Source: Liolophura sinensis
Lineage: Eukaryota > Mollusca > Polyplacophora > Chitonida > Chitonidae
Direction of reading: 5' to 3'
DNA length: 64,000 bases
Assembly: GCF_032854445.1 (NCBI RefSeq)
Contig: NC_088295.1
Coordinates: 28,075,385-28,139,384 of the forward strand
The notes beneath the pieces are model-generated. The model saw only the letters and a program-made list of their open reading frames with translations, did not search any database and was not told the DNA's origin. This document shows positions 27,270-42,200 of the stretch, one piece after another; position 1 is the stretch's first letter, and every line of letters begins with the position of its first letter. The position numbers were made by a program, and so were the translations under genes.

Positions 27270-30107
27270 AGCCACTAGCCCTAACAATATTATATACTAC
27301 CTGTGAATATGCTTGATATATTGCAAGATCATTTATGACTGACTGAATAATTTATAGGTGGCTGCATTTAAATTATCAACTTCCAAACCTTTAATGTTTG
27401 TTTTCCAATTTCGGTGTCTTAATGGTAATGAATTTGTCCAGGATGAATCCCTAAAGAAGTTGGGTGGACAATACTGTCCATCCTGGGTCTTCAAATTTGA
27501 CAAAACGCTGCATATCTAAATCATTAACAATTCAACCATGTACATAATATACATTGTATCTTTTGACACATTCAAAAGACTGTTCTTGTGTTTGGGCAGG
27601 CCATTTTAGGATTTCTGTGAAAACTCCAAGTGCCCACTTGACCATCTGACTTTAATCTTCAAAATTGTTTCAAATATGTCAGTTTCAATTTTTCATTTCA
27701 TTTTTTACTTTTGGTGTCAAGTTTGTTGGGTGTTTAGGGTATAGGATGAAAGTTTGTAAATGACACTGTGCCAGGTATACATGTTAGTTATTTTCATGAG
27801 TGCAGTTAGAAGGTTGTGACAAATGTGCCAAAGGAGAACTCGGAGCAAACGAATACTGAATGACTTTCCCTCCTTTCATCCAATCATTGCGGCTTGAGTA
27901 TTTAATTGAATTACCATTTATTTTAAGTTGACCTTTAAAAGTTCCATCCCAAGGTTATTGGTGTGGCATATTTTGGACGTTTGTGCATGTGCTGTTGATC
28001 TGATAAGGAAGCTGGGCGAAATTGTTGAGATGGAATGCATGTAGCTTGTCTTTGACTGTCAGGCTAGCCATACTGCAGATATGTCCGCCACTATGCCCAG
28101 GGGGCCAAATGCATTACGCAGTTGTCGGAAGCTAATTGTATTAGTGTATGGTTAATGTTATTTAACCACCACGTTAGAGTGAAAAGACTGGTCATTTGTT
28201 GGAAGCCATGTCAGACAGTGTTCAATATTTCATAGCGCAGCCCCTTGTGTTGAGAACATCTCGTTACCACGTGGAAGATCAGTCTTGGTTCCTTATTTCC
28301 TTACACCCTATACTTGCAGCTGACATGTGACATCTAGTGTGTTTCTTTTCCTCCCAAAGCTGAATGACAGCCAGCCTGTGTCATCTGGACTCTAATTGCT
28401 AAGCTAAAGGTGAATGGATTGCTTGCTTTTGGCAATATAGGGGGATTTCTTGAAACAGATATTTAATAAATATTTATCGTTTTCTAGCCATGTTTTCATC
28501 ATTCAGCATTCAATAAAAGTGTCAAGAATTCAACATGATGAACAGTAGTTTATGGAAGGCTTGGGGTAAAGTTTCAATAGTTTCTGTTGACTTTTCCCTC
28601 TTCACATTGCTGTTTTGACGTGAACATGTCATCAGTTATATCATTGCTTGTCCTGGTGTGTCAACCCCTTTGCCCTGTGGATGATAACGGCCAAGGTTGA
28701 TATGGCAGCGTAGGCATGCCCAAGCCCACACAACGTACACAACAGATCCATACTAACTCCTCTGTCCATTGGGATGTAAGTCTCTGATTTCAAGTGAATT
28801 AGCCTCTCTATCAGGAAAGCTCTACAACCGTTCTGTCCTCTATTGCCTTTTGTTGTTGTTCCGTTCCACATATCTGTTTCCTATATATTGCTGGTTTTAG
28901 TTCTGCGTGTCAGATCTTTCAGAACTGTAATTATATTTGGCAGTGTAATGATTGACTGAATATGCCCTTCTGGCTACACCTCAAAGCAGGAGTTCCTCCA
29001 CAAGAAAAAGAAAAATGTGATTCAGTGTTAAGGCAAAGGTATTGGCTCTGGAATTGGCATGGTATTGTTCGACTGTATCGTTTTTTCCCCAGAAATATTG
29101 TTGAACAGTGAGACTGAGAACTCAGTCGGAAAGCCAGTACGTGGCAGGTCGGACATTTCTTTTCAAACATTCCATTTGCTGCTGGACAGCCCAGTAGGGA
29201 ACTCCTCCACATCGTTCAATATTTGGTCACATTGTTCATCAGTTATGTAAAAATTGACTCCAAGGCCAAGGACTTCTGTTGATTGCTTTCATTCGTCCGA
29301 TGGTTAAATTCCCCTGAAAGTAGTGGGTGACATGCTCTGCCTATTAAATTGATAATAACTACTAAAAACAGATTCCCAAAGGGAATGTTCATGTGTACAT
29401 TTATGATTTAGATTTTGTCTCCAATATAGACAACATACTTGGTTTTTATTTTCTTCTGGGTTTTTTTTTTCTTTCTTTTTTTTTTCTTTTTTTTTTTCTC
29501 CCAGTGTATATGAGCTATTGTAACACTGACAGTAAATCAACTGCATGGTGCAATCACTTAGTAAGCTCATATATGCAGGACTAAATCAACACAGTTAAAA
29601 GTACTGGGATTGCTTCAATTGTTTATCTTTGTACTGCTCTGTATATTGCAACATTGTGTCATGAACTTAACCTTCACACACAAGTTGTATATACATGGAG
29701 TTTTTTATTGGCTCAACTCACACAAATATTATTACATGAGGACTCGTAAGGATTGGAGCCAAGAAATGAAAAGTTACTATGGATCTTAACCAAAATTAAT
29801 ACTGACTTAATTTATACTCTCTCATACTCTATATGAAAACAAAATGCTACAGACTGAATTCATACATTATAATGGTTACATTCACCAAAATGCTACTTTG
29901 GCTATTAAATACAAGATTTTCATGCAGCAAGAACTTGAAGGAATCCTGTTTATGTTTGAAGGTCTTGCGCCAAATTTCATCTTATCACATGTGATATAGA
30001 TTTATTTTTCGCTAAATCCTGATGTAAAGAGGCTGACTGTTCCATTAACTCAATTATGCAAGGATGATTTTAATCAGGCCTTTGTTATCTTTTTTTCTTC
30101 TTGACAG

Positions 30108-30213
30108 AAAAGCAATATCCAAAAGTACCTTCAACCATAACAACTTCTTACACCCAAGTCACGCCGAGCATGGCTACAGAAAAAGAGAGCTTCGTTCCAC
30201 AGTGGACTGGTGT
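30108..30213 (+). CDS. DGKI/DGKZ-like: DGK exon 1 (first exon seen): N-terminal KAISKS...RSTVDW segment
   Basis: The acceptor follows a T-rich tract (tttttttcttcttgacag) and the donor is tgt|gtaagt. The exon starts on the third base of a split codon and ends in phase 0. It encodes KAISKSTF, then a spacer, then ELRSTVDWC. Vertebrate DGK zeta has KAITKSG and RSTVDW at the same place just before the first C1 domain. Because the exon begins inside a codon, at least one coding exon must lie upstream; none could be identified in 1-30107. Confidence 0.88.
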
Positions 30214-33200
30214 GTAAGTATTTTCCTAATAGATTTGACATGTTATTGTCATCATTTAAACTTTCAACAAAAATTCCCATGAATTTGATATTTGATATAA
30301 AGGTCAAGGTTTTCTCTTCCCCTGTGGACAGGGTGGAATATTTTATTTATGCTGACAGTTTGAATGATATACACTAAAAGAAGATGATTGAAGTTGTGTT
30401 TCTGTTCTGAGCAATAGCTGATTCAAATTCCTGCAAACATCCGTATTTTCATGCCAGTGCGCTTTTCAAGATCCCAAAGGGTCTAATCTAGATTAATTCT
30501 GAGTCTCATACATGTACCTGGATCTGGCCCTTGTTTGTACCACGAAAGTGCCCTTTTTTAGGCAAAAAATGACTAAAATAAAGCCATTTAGTCTTTAAAA
30601 TTTACTCTGGAGTATACCTCACCAAAAGCATATTTTGATAAAAATGTAACCTTTCACTGTTGCTAAATTGAACAGGGTACAGTATCATTTCATGCTTGAC
30701 AAAAATTCTAATATTTCGCCCACAGTAAATAATGAATTGTTTTAAGTAGCAAGCCAACATTCAGCTCAAGAAGAGCTATAAATGATGTCAAGAATGCACT
30801 TACTGAATAAACATACATATAAAAGAGGGGTCATGGAAGAATATAGGATCCAATCAGTCGTCCAATACTACATGAATGTTCAGTTAACTTTATTTCTCAA
30901 AAGACCAGAATTGTAAAGAAGGCACCAAAATCATCTCGTATATTAGCCTTAAAGCATAAAAGTAAAATATGTATAGTGCTATGATGGCATGCATCTGGTG
31001 ACAGTTTTGATTCATGCAATGCCATGGATGTTGGTATAGAATTCAGTACATTTTATACTTTTATTGCCCATTAGTTGCTAATTCTCTTACCGGAATTGTT
31101 TTCTTTTAACTTTTGAATGCTCATTTTAGCCAGGATAATATAAATTTATTTTAATAAAGGCAGACAAGAAGAATAAATCAGCTTCACCACAGGTATCTTG
31201 CAAGAAAGAAACAAAAAATCACAATCAGAATGAATGAGATTGCTCATTGGCAGTCATTCATGGATTATTTATGGGTTACTGTTTCATACTGTGCTGCCAA
31301 CCTTTTTTTTTTCCCCTAATATGCCTGTTTGAATGGAAGACTTCATTGATTTATTTCAAGATTTTTTTTCCTAGTTTGAACATTGGTGCTCAAGCCCTGA
31401 GTGTCTGATTATTAACCACTGAGCTCCTTCATTTTGATGCGAAACCTTCAAGTCTGCTGTAGGGTAATCATTATATATGGAATCATTGGCTCATGAATGT
31501 TACTGGCTTCCTGCTGTCACCCATTCTTGGCTTTTTAACGAGGGCCTAATTAGAGCCTCATTAACTGTCAGTGGCTTCATCTTCCAAAGTGAGTAAGGAA
31601 TGGTTTGCAATATCTGAAGATTTATGTACATGTGTGTACCGGTAGAGATCTTCAGTTTGGTTGGTTAATCCGTATTATGTTACAATATTTTGCCTTAAAT
31701 AATAAACTACTCTTGTCGAGAAGAACCCAGTGGGAAACAGTTGGTGTTTTCAGTTGAGAATAAATCAGATTTGTTTGTTGAATGTGCTTGGTTGAATGTG
31801 CCTGTTGAATAAAATCCATAGGGTAGTTGAGCAGTATCGGCTGAGTGTTAGCTGAAATACATGCCATGGAGTTTAAAGTCATAACACTAGCGGAGAGTTA
31901 TATGTATGGTTTCACACAGTGAGTTAAACCGAGATCAGAGTCAAAAATGACTTGGATGAAGATGTCATATCTATTGAATACATGTGTGTTCTATCACTGT
32001 TCTGAAGATAGCTTTCAAAGTACGTTTTGAGAATGATGCATTACCTGAAAGTGTGTTTAAATGTGATTTGTTTTGGTGAAAACCACTTTTAGTCTGAAAT
32101 GGCAGTTCAGATTCTCATCTGATGCTGAGCCTTGATCGTAGACACTTAAAGTTTGCGTCTTGCTTGTGTCTAAAGCTTGTTTTAACCAACTTTGTTCCAT
32201 ATTGCACTCTTGTTAATTGTCATGTATTCTTTTCTTTGGTGCTTGCAAATAAACTCTTGATATATCAGCACATACATTAAGGATCTGAGCAGGAATGGTT
32301 CTTATTTGGCTTGACAGTGCATTCTTTTGGCACTAAAAATTTTGCCGTAATTAAAGCATTGCAAATCAGATCTTTATGACTTGTTCCCTGATGATGATTG
32401 TAATATATCTGTACAGTGTGCTGTGTTTAGCATTCCCCTAATATAGACTTCATCACTGCGTACACAGTTTTGTGACATGTATATGTATCTCTGTGTTGTT
32501 GGTGCATGTACATCTATGTGGAAGTTTTGCTGTGCATAATTACACTAGCTTTTAGTGTTGTTTAGATTAAGCTGTTGAAAATCATCCTTATTAATTTGAG
32601 GTTTCTGGATGTAGATGCCGCCTACTGATGGAGTGGCATGTCTTTTGATCATTTCAGCGAGAGTTTTATAAATAGGATAGCTGTGGAGTTCCGAGAGGCC
32701 AGATTAGCAACATTGTTCCTGAGTCTGATCTCCTTGTGTTGATAGAAGTTGACAGTAATTACAACATGGTGGTTTGATTTCTAGCCCTTCATCACTTGCG
32801 AGACTGTTTTTAACCAATCGTGATATGGTATCATCTCTATAGAAACATTAGCTTACAATAAACAGCTATTCTTAGAATGGAATGGATTTTTCAGGGCTAT
32901 ATTTAGAAAACCTTGGAGGACTTTGTCTTCATACAATGGCCCTTTAGGGGCTATGTGTCTAGTATACACATAAAGGTGTAATTATGGTTAGTTGTGTGTA
33001 AATGTAAACATTGAGCTGTATGATGGTTTCACTGCCCCTTTATTCACCAGTTGTTGTCGTGTTTTGTATGAAATTCTTCATCTACTTATCCGGCATGAAA
33101 CTTGTGTTGCATTGTGGTTTCCTGTTATGGCATCCAGTTTTACATCGATCCTGTTGCTTCTTCATCTTGTCCTCCATTATATCAGATAGATTAGAATAAG

Positions 33201-36200
33201 TCCATTGTTTAGCAAGAGCCTGGGGCTTTTTTTTTCACACGGACTGCTTTGGTTATTTGTATGTGGAAAGCAGTTTCAAGAGTCACCTGATTATAAAGGT
33301 TTAATTTATATCTTCAGTGAGTGAGTTCATAGGATTTGTGTACGTGTGGTAAATTCTAATGCCTCAAAGTGAATAGAATATCATATTCTTTTATATCATT
33401 GTTCATAACCAACAATGCCAAAGGCTAAGGTTTATTATTTTGCTCACTTTCATAATTAAGTCCTGCAGCTAGATCTCTGACAACTTACATCCAGCAAATT
33501 TACTGCTCTTGGTTTAGTTCATTGTTAGAAAACCACATCATCTTCTGTACACAGCATAAGTAATAAACAGGCAACATGTACCCATATTTCATACCCAATG
33601 AAATATCTCAGTAGGGAGGGATTGTTGTCAGAGGAATTTAAAGATACAGTTTAACAGGGCACCGGATGCTTAAACTTAATTTGCTTGAAATTTGTCAGCT
33701 AAAGTCAGAATGACACCTTAGAGCAAGACTTCGTGCTATCGTGTTTATGTGTCTGTCCTAGCTATTGTGATAAGAATTATTCATTGCGAAGAGGGATTTG
33801 GCATCACATAAACTATATCCCCATCCCCTCAACCCCTGTAGGCATATAGTTAAGGAAGCAGTTTTCAGAGCAGTAGCCGGTAAAACAATATAGTTATGTT
33901 GCCTGTCAGTAGCAAGATGCAAGAAATAAGACTCTGTAAAAGCTCAAGCTCTAACTGTGAACAAATTGTTTTGAAAGTCCAGTGGAGGAGAACCTAAGGA
34001 AATAGGTTAATGTTCGTATTGTGGCAACTTGTGTCAGATGACTAGGGAATAACTGTATAACATGATGTATCGCTGCTGTTTTCTGTGGTTTTCTCTCTGC
34101 TTTTAATACCATCTTCAAGCTAATTACCTGGAATAGCTACATATGGCAGTGGTGGGTAACATGATAGAATTCATTCTTAGCCTGCTTTTGCTTGTTATTC
34201 AAACCACCTGATGCCCTTCATTACTTAAGAAATGGACCGGAATGTTGATGTAGGTCACTCATATGGATCACCTGTGCCTGTGACAAAATGAGACAAAAAA
34301 AATCCTTTTGACATCTTGTGACAGTTATATCTAACAGACAGAATGTGACAAAAGGCAAAAGCATCAGAATTTGAATATGTCCCTTTTGCATTTCGAAAGT
34401 TTATCAGTGCTGGAAATATCAAGTGACTGTATGTGGCAAATTTCATAGCAGTTTGTTTACTATAAGGGGGTAGGGGGTGAGGATGGTGATCAAATTATGA
34501 TAGGTCATCCTGTAAACGAAATCTTTCTCACAGTTTTCTTTAGATTCCAAGAATTTTGCTGTGAAAGTGACAAAATTAATGGTCATAATTTTGGGAGGCT
34601 GGTTGGTGAGGTAAGTGGGTGTGTTTTGATGGATCATCCTTGAAAGGAAACCTTTCAGACAGCTCCTCTTCTAAAGATTCTATGTATTTTGTGTCAAATG
34701 CGACAAAATGCTCATAAAAGGCTATTATTACTATTAAGAGAACATTTATTTTTTTTTCAGGATGGGGCGTATCACAGTGAACATCTGTGGGTGGACTCAA
34801 ATGCCTCAGGGGATTGGTGCTACCTCCTTGAGCCGGAATGTTTGGTGAGTCCAAGTGTTTCCCTGTGACTACCCCTGTGTGGCTTTGTGATTACAGTGTC
34901 TACCTTGTATCTATTAAAGGTGTCTGGAGTCTGGTGTGATTCCTTAAATGTAAAAAATATTTCTCATTTTAAATATTATTATTCCTTCTTGCAAGTATCT
35001 CAAGGCAACTGTGACAAAATATAAACTTCCAGTACCCAGGTAAGTATTGTAACACAGTTTTAAATGTTGGCTTATGTCCAAAATCATTTTGACAGTTTGA
35101 GGAATGCGCACTGAACCATCTACTTCATGCTGTGCATAATAACCCAAAAGGAAACAACACTTTTTAATTCAGTTCATATATTAGAAACTTTGTCCATGAC
35201 TGTACCCTATAAGTGAGAATGTCTCTCAGCAACCTGCAGATGGTTGTGGGTTTCCCCTGGGCTCTGCCCTGTTTCCTCCCACCATAATACTGGTCGCTGT
35301 CATGTAAGTGATATATTATTGAGTATGGCGTAAAACACCAATGAAATAAAATAAATACACTGTACTCTAGGCAAGCAGGTTTTTAATATCATCTTGCCAA
35401 AGAAAATAGTTATCTTACAAAGCCATGTGTTTGTATGTGTGTGCATATGAATGTAGGATGTATCTAGGAAAAGAGTTGATGTAAAGGTACATCGAACTCT
35501 GTTCAGAACCAAATATTCGCAAAATCGACTTGAGCAGGAACTCTGCTTGAACCAGCCACAATTTGTTTTTGATTTCCTCTTTTATCATGATCTTCTGTGA
35601 ATAATTAGGTGATTCGATTATCAGCAGCCATCTGCTACTCGGAAATCCAGCGGGTTTGACAATGATGATAAAATCGCCATGAACATTAGCATATATATTA
35701 CGAACATGTGGAAGAGGTGGAGATTGAACGTGGTTCCTGTTTTCTGGAGTTTCGTGCATCTGCTTCACCTGAGGCCTTCAAGTCGATCACTATATGCAGA
35801 CAGGAAACAAACTGTAATGGGTCTCTTGTACAACTCAAATCTTTGATGCTGAATGCAAAACATATCACAGTCTGTTTATGTTGGTCAAAAAGTATTAAAT
35901 ATTAATTAATCAGTTACTTAACCTGTACAGTTTTTTAATCTGCAAGAAATTAAAGTGTAAATTTCTACTCCTTACTTTAACAATACTGTATTGAATTCCA
36001 CTGTGAAAACCTTTTACCAGGAGAAACGAATCAAAATACACATTGCATGATTTTATGAAGTATAATATCTGGGTGTCTGATGTATTTGAAAGAAAACAAA
36101 TGTTTGGTGTATGTCAACCTTTGATTTAGTCATCCAAAGATTGTCTTCTTTGATTGTTCTGTACGCTTGTTGATGTCAATTAAAATGCAATATTATCCTC

Positions 36201-39200
36201 AAAAACTTCAATGTACATCAAAGTGTGGAACTTTGTTCTGAAGTAAGAAGTCCTGGCAAATAATGTCTGGCAGATTATTCTGTGAAGGCTGCTCTCTTCT
36301 GACAATGAAGGAGTTGAATGCAATCCACCAATAAAAACACTTTAGCCTAAGATTACCTAAGTAGTTATTGATGACCTTTCCCACAGCAGTCATTTCAAAG
36401 TCGATACTTCGTTTCTTTGACTAATTTCTGGAATGGAAGTCAAACTGCAGTTTTGAAGCTGTCTTTTTTTAGGCAGTCTCTTTTTCTCAAGAATCTCAAT
36501 CTGAAAGTGATCTAACCAAAAACATTGAGAAGAGCATGGCTTTCAGTTGATTGCTTGTAGGGAAATACCTGCATTTGCAGTAGTATATCTTAAGACTTTC
36601 TCTGTAACATACAAGACTTTCTCTGTAACATGCAAGACTTTTTCTGTAACATGCTAGGAAGTAAGAAAGGATTACAAGTGAAGTGTTGCTATGATCTGTA
36701 CCAATACTTTACTAAAGCCAAGCCAAATCACTTTCGGAGTACGGCGTAAAACACCAATCAAAATAAAATAAATCAAATCACTTTCGTGTCTGTTAAAGGC
36801 TTGCATGTTTTCACATGCACATGTCCTAGGTGTGATGTCATAGGAGTGATGCCATGGGTCCGCTTTATTGTGGTGTACAAACATACATGTAAATCAATTT
36901 TGAGTATGGCATATACAAAAGTTATCAGTTAAAAACTGTAACAGGTAGACCTAAGTAAGTGTTATATACCAATACATTATAAAGCCTTTCTATAGCAAGA
37001 CTAACATTTTTGAAAAATGTCAAAGAATAGAAACACATCAGTTCATGAATATTTCCTAAACACTATGTATGAAGTTGTCTGGGAAGATTTTAATGAACGG
37101 GATGTAGCTGAGTTTGGTTTTCATACAGTGGATTAGATTATTGACTGTGAGACACTTTGATGTCCTTGATCAGGAAAGAAGTGTGTATATGGACAGAAAA
37201 TGCAGTGGGCTATGCATGTAGGATATTCAAATATTCCCAATTCTGTCTGCCTTGTCCCAACAGTCCTCTGCCTCCAACATATCGGCCTGTCACTCATTTT
37301 TTTCATATTCCTATTATTATCTCAGGATGCTATACACATCGCAGAAGTTTTCTTGACCAAAATCTTCAAGTAAAAAAACAAAAATTCATCAAAACAAAAG
37401 CTGATTGATAATGTTATTAATACTGCTCATTGCCATGACTGATAATGTATGGGAATTCCATGATCTCACTGCGTGGCACTGAGTAAGGTGGCTGTGATCC
37501 CTCTGTTATCTCTAATGCGGTATTATTGTAAGTGTCTGCAAATTACTGAGAAACTACAATTTGATGACCCTGTAAATCTTTCCCCCTGATACTCATCTGT
37601 GGCTTGCCAGGATCGAAGGTTTGATTTCGAATCAGATTGCAGCTTCGTTTTTCCCTCTTTCATCATATCCTCATTTTGGCTGTTGAGATTGTCCCTTTTT
37701 TTAGTTTAGTGTTTTTTTGTGATGCCATTCTTTTATAGGGTGATTGATCATTACAGAGACAAGACTCCAAATCCCTATTGCCCATATATTTTACACAGTG
37801 TCCATCATGTGGCGGTTAAACACGCCAGCTTCACGTCTGTGGCCGGCAGACAGTAAGTAGGGTAATGAAAACACTTGGTATCCCTCCGTGGGATAAATGT
37901 GCATGGAAGTGGTATTTTCCGGGGATCAGCAGGGCCCTTGTTTGAAAGCTGTTGTCAGGACTCCCTTTGACTTTTATCTCATTGATTTTGTATTATCCCC
38001 CACTGGAAAAAAGTCTTATTTCAGGATATTAACTTTAACAGTCAATCACCTGTTCTAGTCAATCACCTCCACTGTATGTAGGTCACGCTGGACTTCCTTA
38101 CTGGGGAACTTTGCCACTTGTTATCCTGAGGGATGTATACATCAGGGTAGAAGTAGGATGTTAGTTAGTGGGTTCAGGCGTCATTCTAGCTAAATATCAG
38201 ATTTGTTATAAGCGCTGCTTGGCAAAGATGTGCATGTAAGTTTTTTTGTCAAGAATGAATAATTTCTTACAAGAAAATCATAAGTGTTGGCATCTAAAGT
38301 GTCATTTTGAAGTGTATTGTGCTTAAGAAAATGCACTTTTACAGGCCAAATATGAGATGAAATACAGTATATGGGTTTATAACTCATCAATTTTTTTTCT
38401 CTTGAACATTGATTTATTTTCTGGATGGACTGCCTGGGTGACCTTGATGTCTGATATTCTTCCATGACATCAACAGTGTTCTTTTGTTCTTGTTTGTTCA
38501 TTACCATAATACACAGCTGGCAAATTTGATTTGGCATAATGGCCAAATCATGGTCCGTACACAGTACAAGAAGGGTTGTTATTGTATGGTTCTCTGACAG
38601 CATACATGAGCCAAGTGAGTGTACCAATTTAACTGGCTTTTAGATATACACTCTGGTTCCTGTACCCTTGTGGATTCTGCCTATGGAGTTGTAGATCCTT
38701 TAATGAAATGACATTGTCCAAGTTAGTGCCAGTTGTTTTCCCCAGTGAATGTTGAATAGGAGAAACTTTTTGTTATAAATTGTTATAAATGTATCGTGTC
38801 ACACTCCCCATCCATCAGATTCTGGATAAAATACTAATGATCTTTAAAATTCATACAGACTTTGTCCATTTCAGAATATGTACAGCATTATGAAGTGACG
38901 TGAAATCTCGGCCATGACTATAAGTTAACGATTTTGGTGAATTTTATGTTTTGTAGATCGTCACATCAGAGAATGTTATTGTGCATACAGCAAATAAACA
39001 AACACATGAATATATCTGCATGCCTGTTGTATTGTTTACCAAATTTCAGGGCTTTTCATCTCGGCTAAAACAAAATACTGTTTAGGAAATGGCTTTATGA
39101 TCACTCAGTATTAGGTATTGATCACTAGACTTGCTGCAAGCTGTCAACAAAGACTGATGTCTTGATAAGTTGCAGGGTAACTTTTTGCTGGTAAAAACAA

Positions 39201-42200
39201 ATCAATTTAAGTTAGAAATCAAACCCAAGGCCCACCTCATTGATTTGAAGCTGAGGAAAATCCAAGTTTCTTTATGTAATCATGATCTGACGTTGTCATC
39301 AGTTTATGAGTTGACAAGTTTATATTTGAAGTGTCAATAAGACATCCACATCTGTATATGTATGTGAATTCTATTGATTTTTCTGATGAATAATGATTTT
39401 ATTTGTATTTTTTTCCAGAAAATGGGCCCACGTAAAAAATGTTCAGCCTGCAAGATTGTTGCCCATGTGGACTGCATTGGAAGATTGGAAAGAGTAAGTG
39501 TACTGGCACCAGAGCTGCTTGATTACAAGATTCTGAAGAAATGTCACAAACACTTTGGGACGATATATAATAATTTCCAGTCTGGTGAAGAAAGGTTTTT
39601 GCCAGATTACTTATTCATTGGCTGTTTATAGTACTCCTCACTTCACCATTGATTTTTTTTTTCTCTCTGTGCCTGTGTTCTCGCCTGACTTTTCAGGCAC
39701 TTTGTAGCTAATTATGCGATATAAATCAGTTCTCTGAATACAAGGCCTGCTAGACTAGGTGAGAAATGTAATTACTTCTGAACAAACTTGCCTGTTAATT
39801 CATCCGGTTATTATGGTTTCATGTAATATATGGCCAGTTAAGCGTGACATTTTCAAGTTCTATGATCCATCCTGTCCCCTCCCGACAGTCTTATTCCTTA
39901 ACAGTTTGCAGGGGTAATGATAAACACTGCGATAAATCTACACACTGATGGACAAAGCTGACGTCTGAAGATTTCCACTGTGGACATATCAGTAAATCAC
40001 CACAGCTCTTGTCTCTAGGATGGACCTTCTACTCCTGCACAGTTTCTCATGTCCCGCAGGTCATGTTTGACTCCTTTGAAAAAAGGACGTGTATCAGTTT
40101 GGTTATTTATTATTCTCATAACCAGTACATTTATTTTTTGTGAAATCGTACTGTGTATAGATTAAAATTCTTCGATCAGCTTAAATTGGCTGTTCATTTA
40201 GGCTTTACATGAACAAGCTACTTCATTTTCATCAGTGATCAGGGAAATAACAAAAGAATCCAGCTTGGTTGTTATAGTTTTTCTGAACAAGGTACTTTAA
40301 AGTGGTAGTTTTTCATGGCCAGGAAATTAGAAAAGTGCCTTAATTTAGCTTGGTTGTTCATTTAGATTTTTTGTGAACAAGATACTTATATATATTTATA
40401 GCTGAGCATAATCAAAAAGACATTAAACTCAAATCAAACAATCATAATCATGAACAGAAGAAAATGCCTTAGTTGGGTTGTTTATGTTTTTATTCTCCTG
40501 TGAGTCTGTTGATTTATATTCATAGCTGATCATGGTCAGGAACAGAACAAATATTTTTGCTTAGATGTTCATGTAACTTTTTTGTTCACAAGCTACTTTA
40601 TTTTCATAAGTGATTGTGATCAAGAACAGAGTAAAAAGCTTTAGACTGTTTGTTCATTTAAACATTTTGCAAGCAAGGTACTTATCTGTGTGGTGACCCA
40701 AAACTTGATTATTCTGTGACTCATTGTGTTTGACGCTTGGTGTATTTGAAGTTGCCCATTGATCTGTTTCATCAAATTGTGTTACATCACATCACTATTT
40801 CAAATAACTTTATTGCAATAAACATAAAACAACTGGTTTAGGTAACATTAAAGTAGCATAATGAAAACTGAAGTGAAGGTACAGGCATAGCACAAAGAGC
40901 AGTCATTGTGTTCTCTTCAGACATGCACACTCTGATGTGCCACCACTTTGTGTAGCACCAATTGATGTGACAGTATTGATGTATTTCTGTAACCATGGGT
41001 AAATAAGTTGGTGCTAATGAACAGAAAGACAGTGTGTTGTTAACCCAGATTATCAGTTCTAGAGCAGACAAATAAAGCGTGTAAACAATAAATGACAATA
41101 TGAAAAAGGTGCTTTATGCATACTGCTGAAACTAAGTGCCTGTCTCTATGGATATGGATCAAGCAATAGGTATTATTGTGAAACACCGTTTAAAATGTGA
41201 ACTAGATTGTTATTTTCTCCATGAAATGTTTTCTTTTTAACTGTACATAGAGACAAAAATCCGAAGAAACATATGATTTTTGAATGAGATAGGCTATAGT
41301 TGTTGCCAGTATACATGATCCTATAAGGTTTAATGGTTTCATCAAAAACAATGAAAGTGCATTATTTATGTCTAATCAATGCTTCATCTTAACAATTGTA
41401 AAGATCTGGCTCTGATGTTTAAAATTGTTCTCAGGCTTTTTCCACCACTTCTGGTTAAAAAAAACCTTAAGTCTAGTTTCATATTGAATTATTCAAAAAA
41501 ATCTTCAAATGATCAAAAGTTTAGTGTTTAAAAATTTTGTTCTGTTATGAAAGGCATGGGAATCAAGAGGTGTCATGAAAGTTAAGAAGTGTTGCAAATT
41601 AAACTTTTAAAATGAAAACTGTATATAATTCTGTGGTTACCATGAGAAAGTTTTGTTGATTTATGGACCTGTTACGATAGGACTTATTTATATTGTATAC
41701 ATGTTGCACTTGTATATCAAGACATTTTTCCAGGCATTCTTGTTTGTTAGAGCACAGTAAGCTCTCTTGTCTGTGGTCATGATAGATATAAATGAGCTCC
41801 ATTCTTGTCAGTTACTGTCAGTGAAAACTATAACGTGACCAACAGCAGATATGTATCAATACAACATATTACTCACAGAATGCTTATCTCTTATTGCGTT
41901 TTTGCAGAAAAACATGAGATGTAAACCGACCTTCAGAGAGGCTGGTGTGCGGAACTACAGAGAGGTAATCATGCAGCCTGTGCTTATTGTTATGCATGTA
42001 TGACACAGCACATTTACATATCCTTGTCACTCCATTGCAGTCTTTGTAAGGATGCTTGTTCTTTGTACAATACAACCATTTACATATAGATCTAATACAC
42101 AGTGCTAGGATAAACTATTTCCAGTTGGCTAATCAACTTGTTATACAACACGAATTCCTTTATTGTTGCACTTAAAAACATTTTGTCTGCCAACAGTCTG

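Larger units (their letters stand above)
1..30107. other. 30-kb stretch without a supportable exon (upstream intron and/or intergenic)
   Basis: No exon with family homology was recognised. Open frames here are short and lack recognisable motifs. The kinase gene must extend upstream because its first visible exon begins inside a codon, so some or all of this is probably intron. Contents I can name are the inverted-repeat element at 2400-3349, SINE copies at 1711, 13402, 18681 and 22580, the fold-back element at 13867, the 57-bp minisatellite at 10986, a degenerate 30-bp repeat at 7735, a 40-bp repeat at 27102 and AT microsatellites. The short frame at 17269-17388 is the only coding-like piece that caught my eye. 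Confidence 0.6.
34845..39418 (+). other. DGKI/DGKZ-like: DGK intron 2
   Basis: GT...AG intron of about 4.6 kb. It contains a truncated SINE at 35209-35358, a 21-bp triplicate at 36592-36654 and a 37-bp SINE-tail insertion at 36737-36773. No other coding signal was found. Confidence 0.8.
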
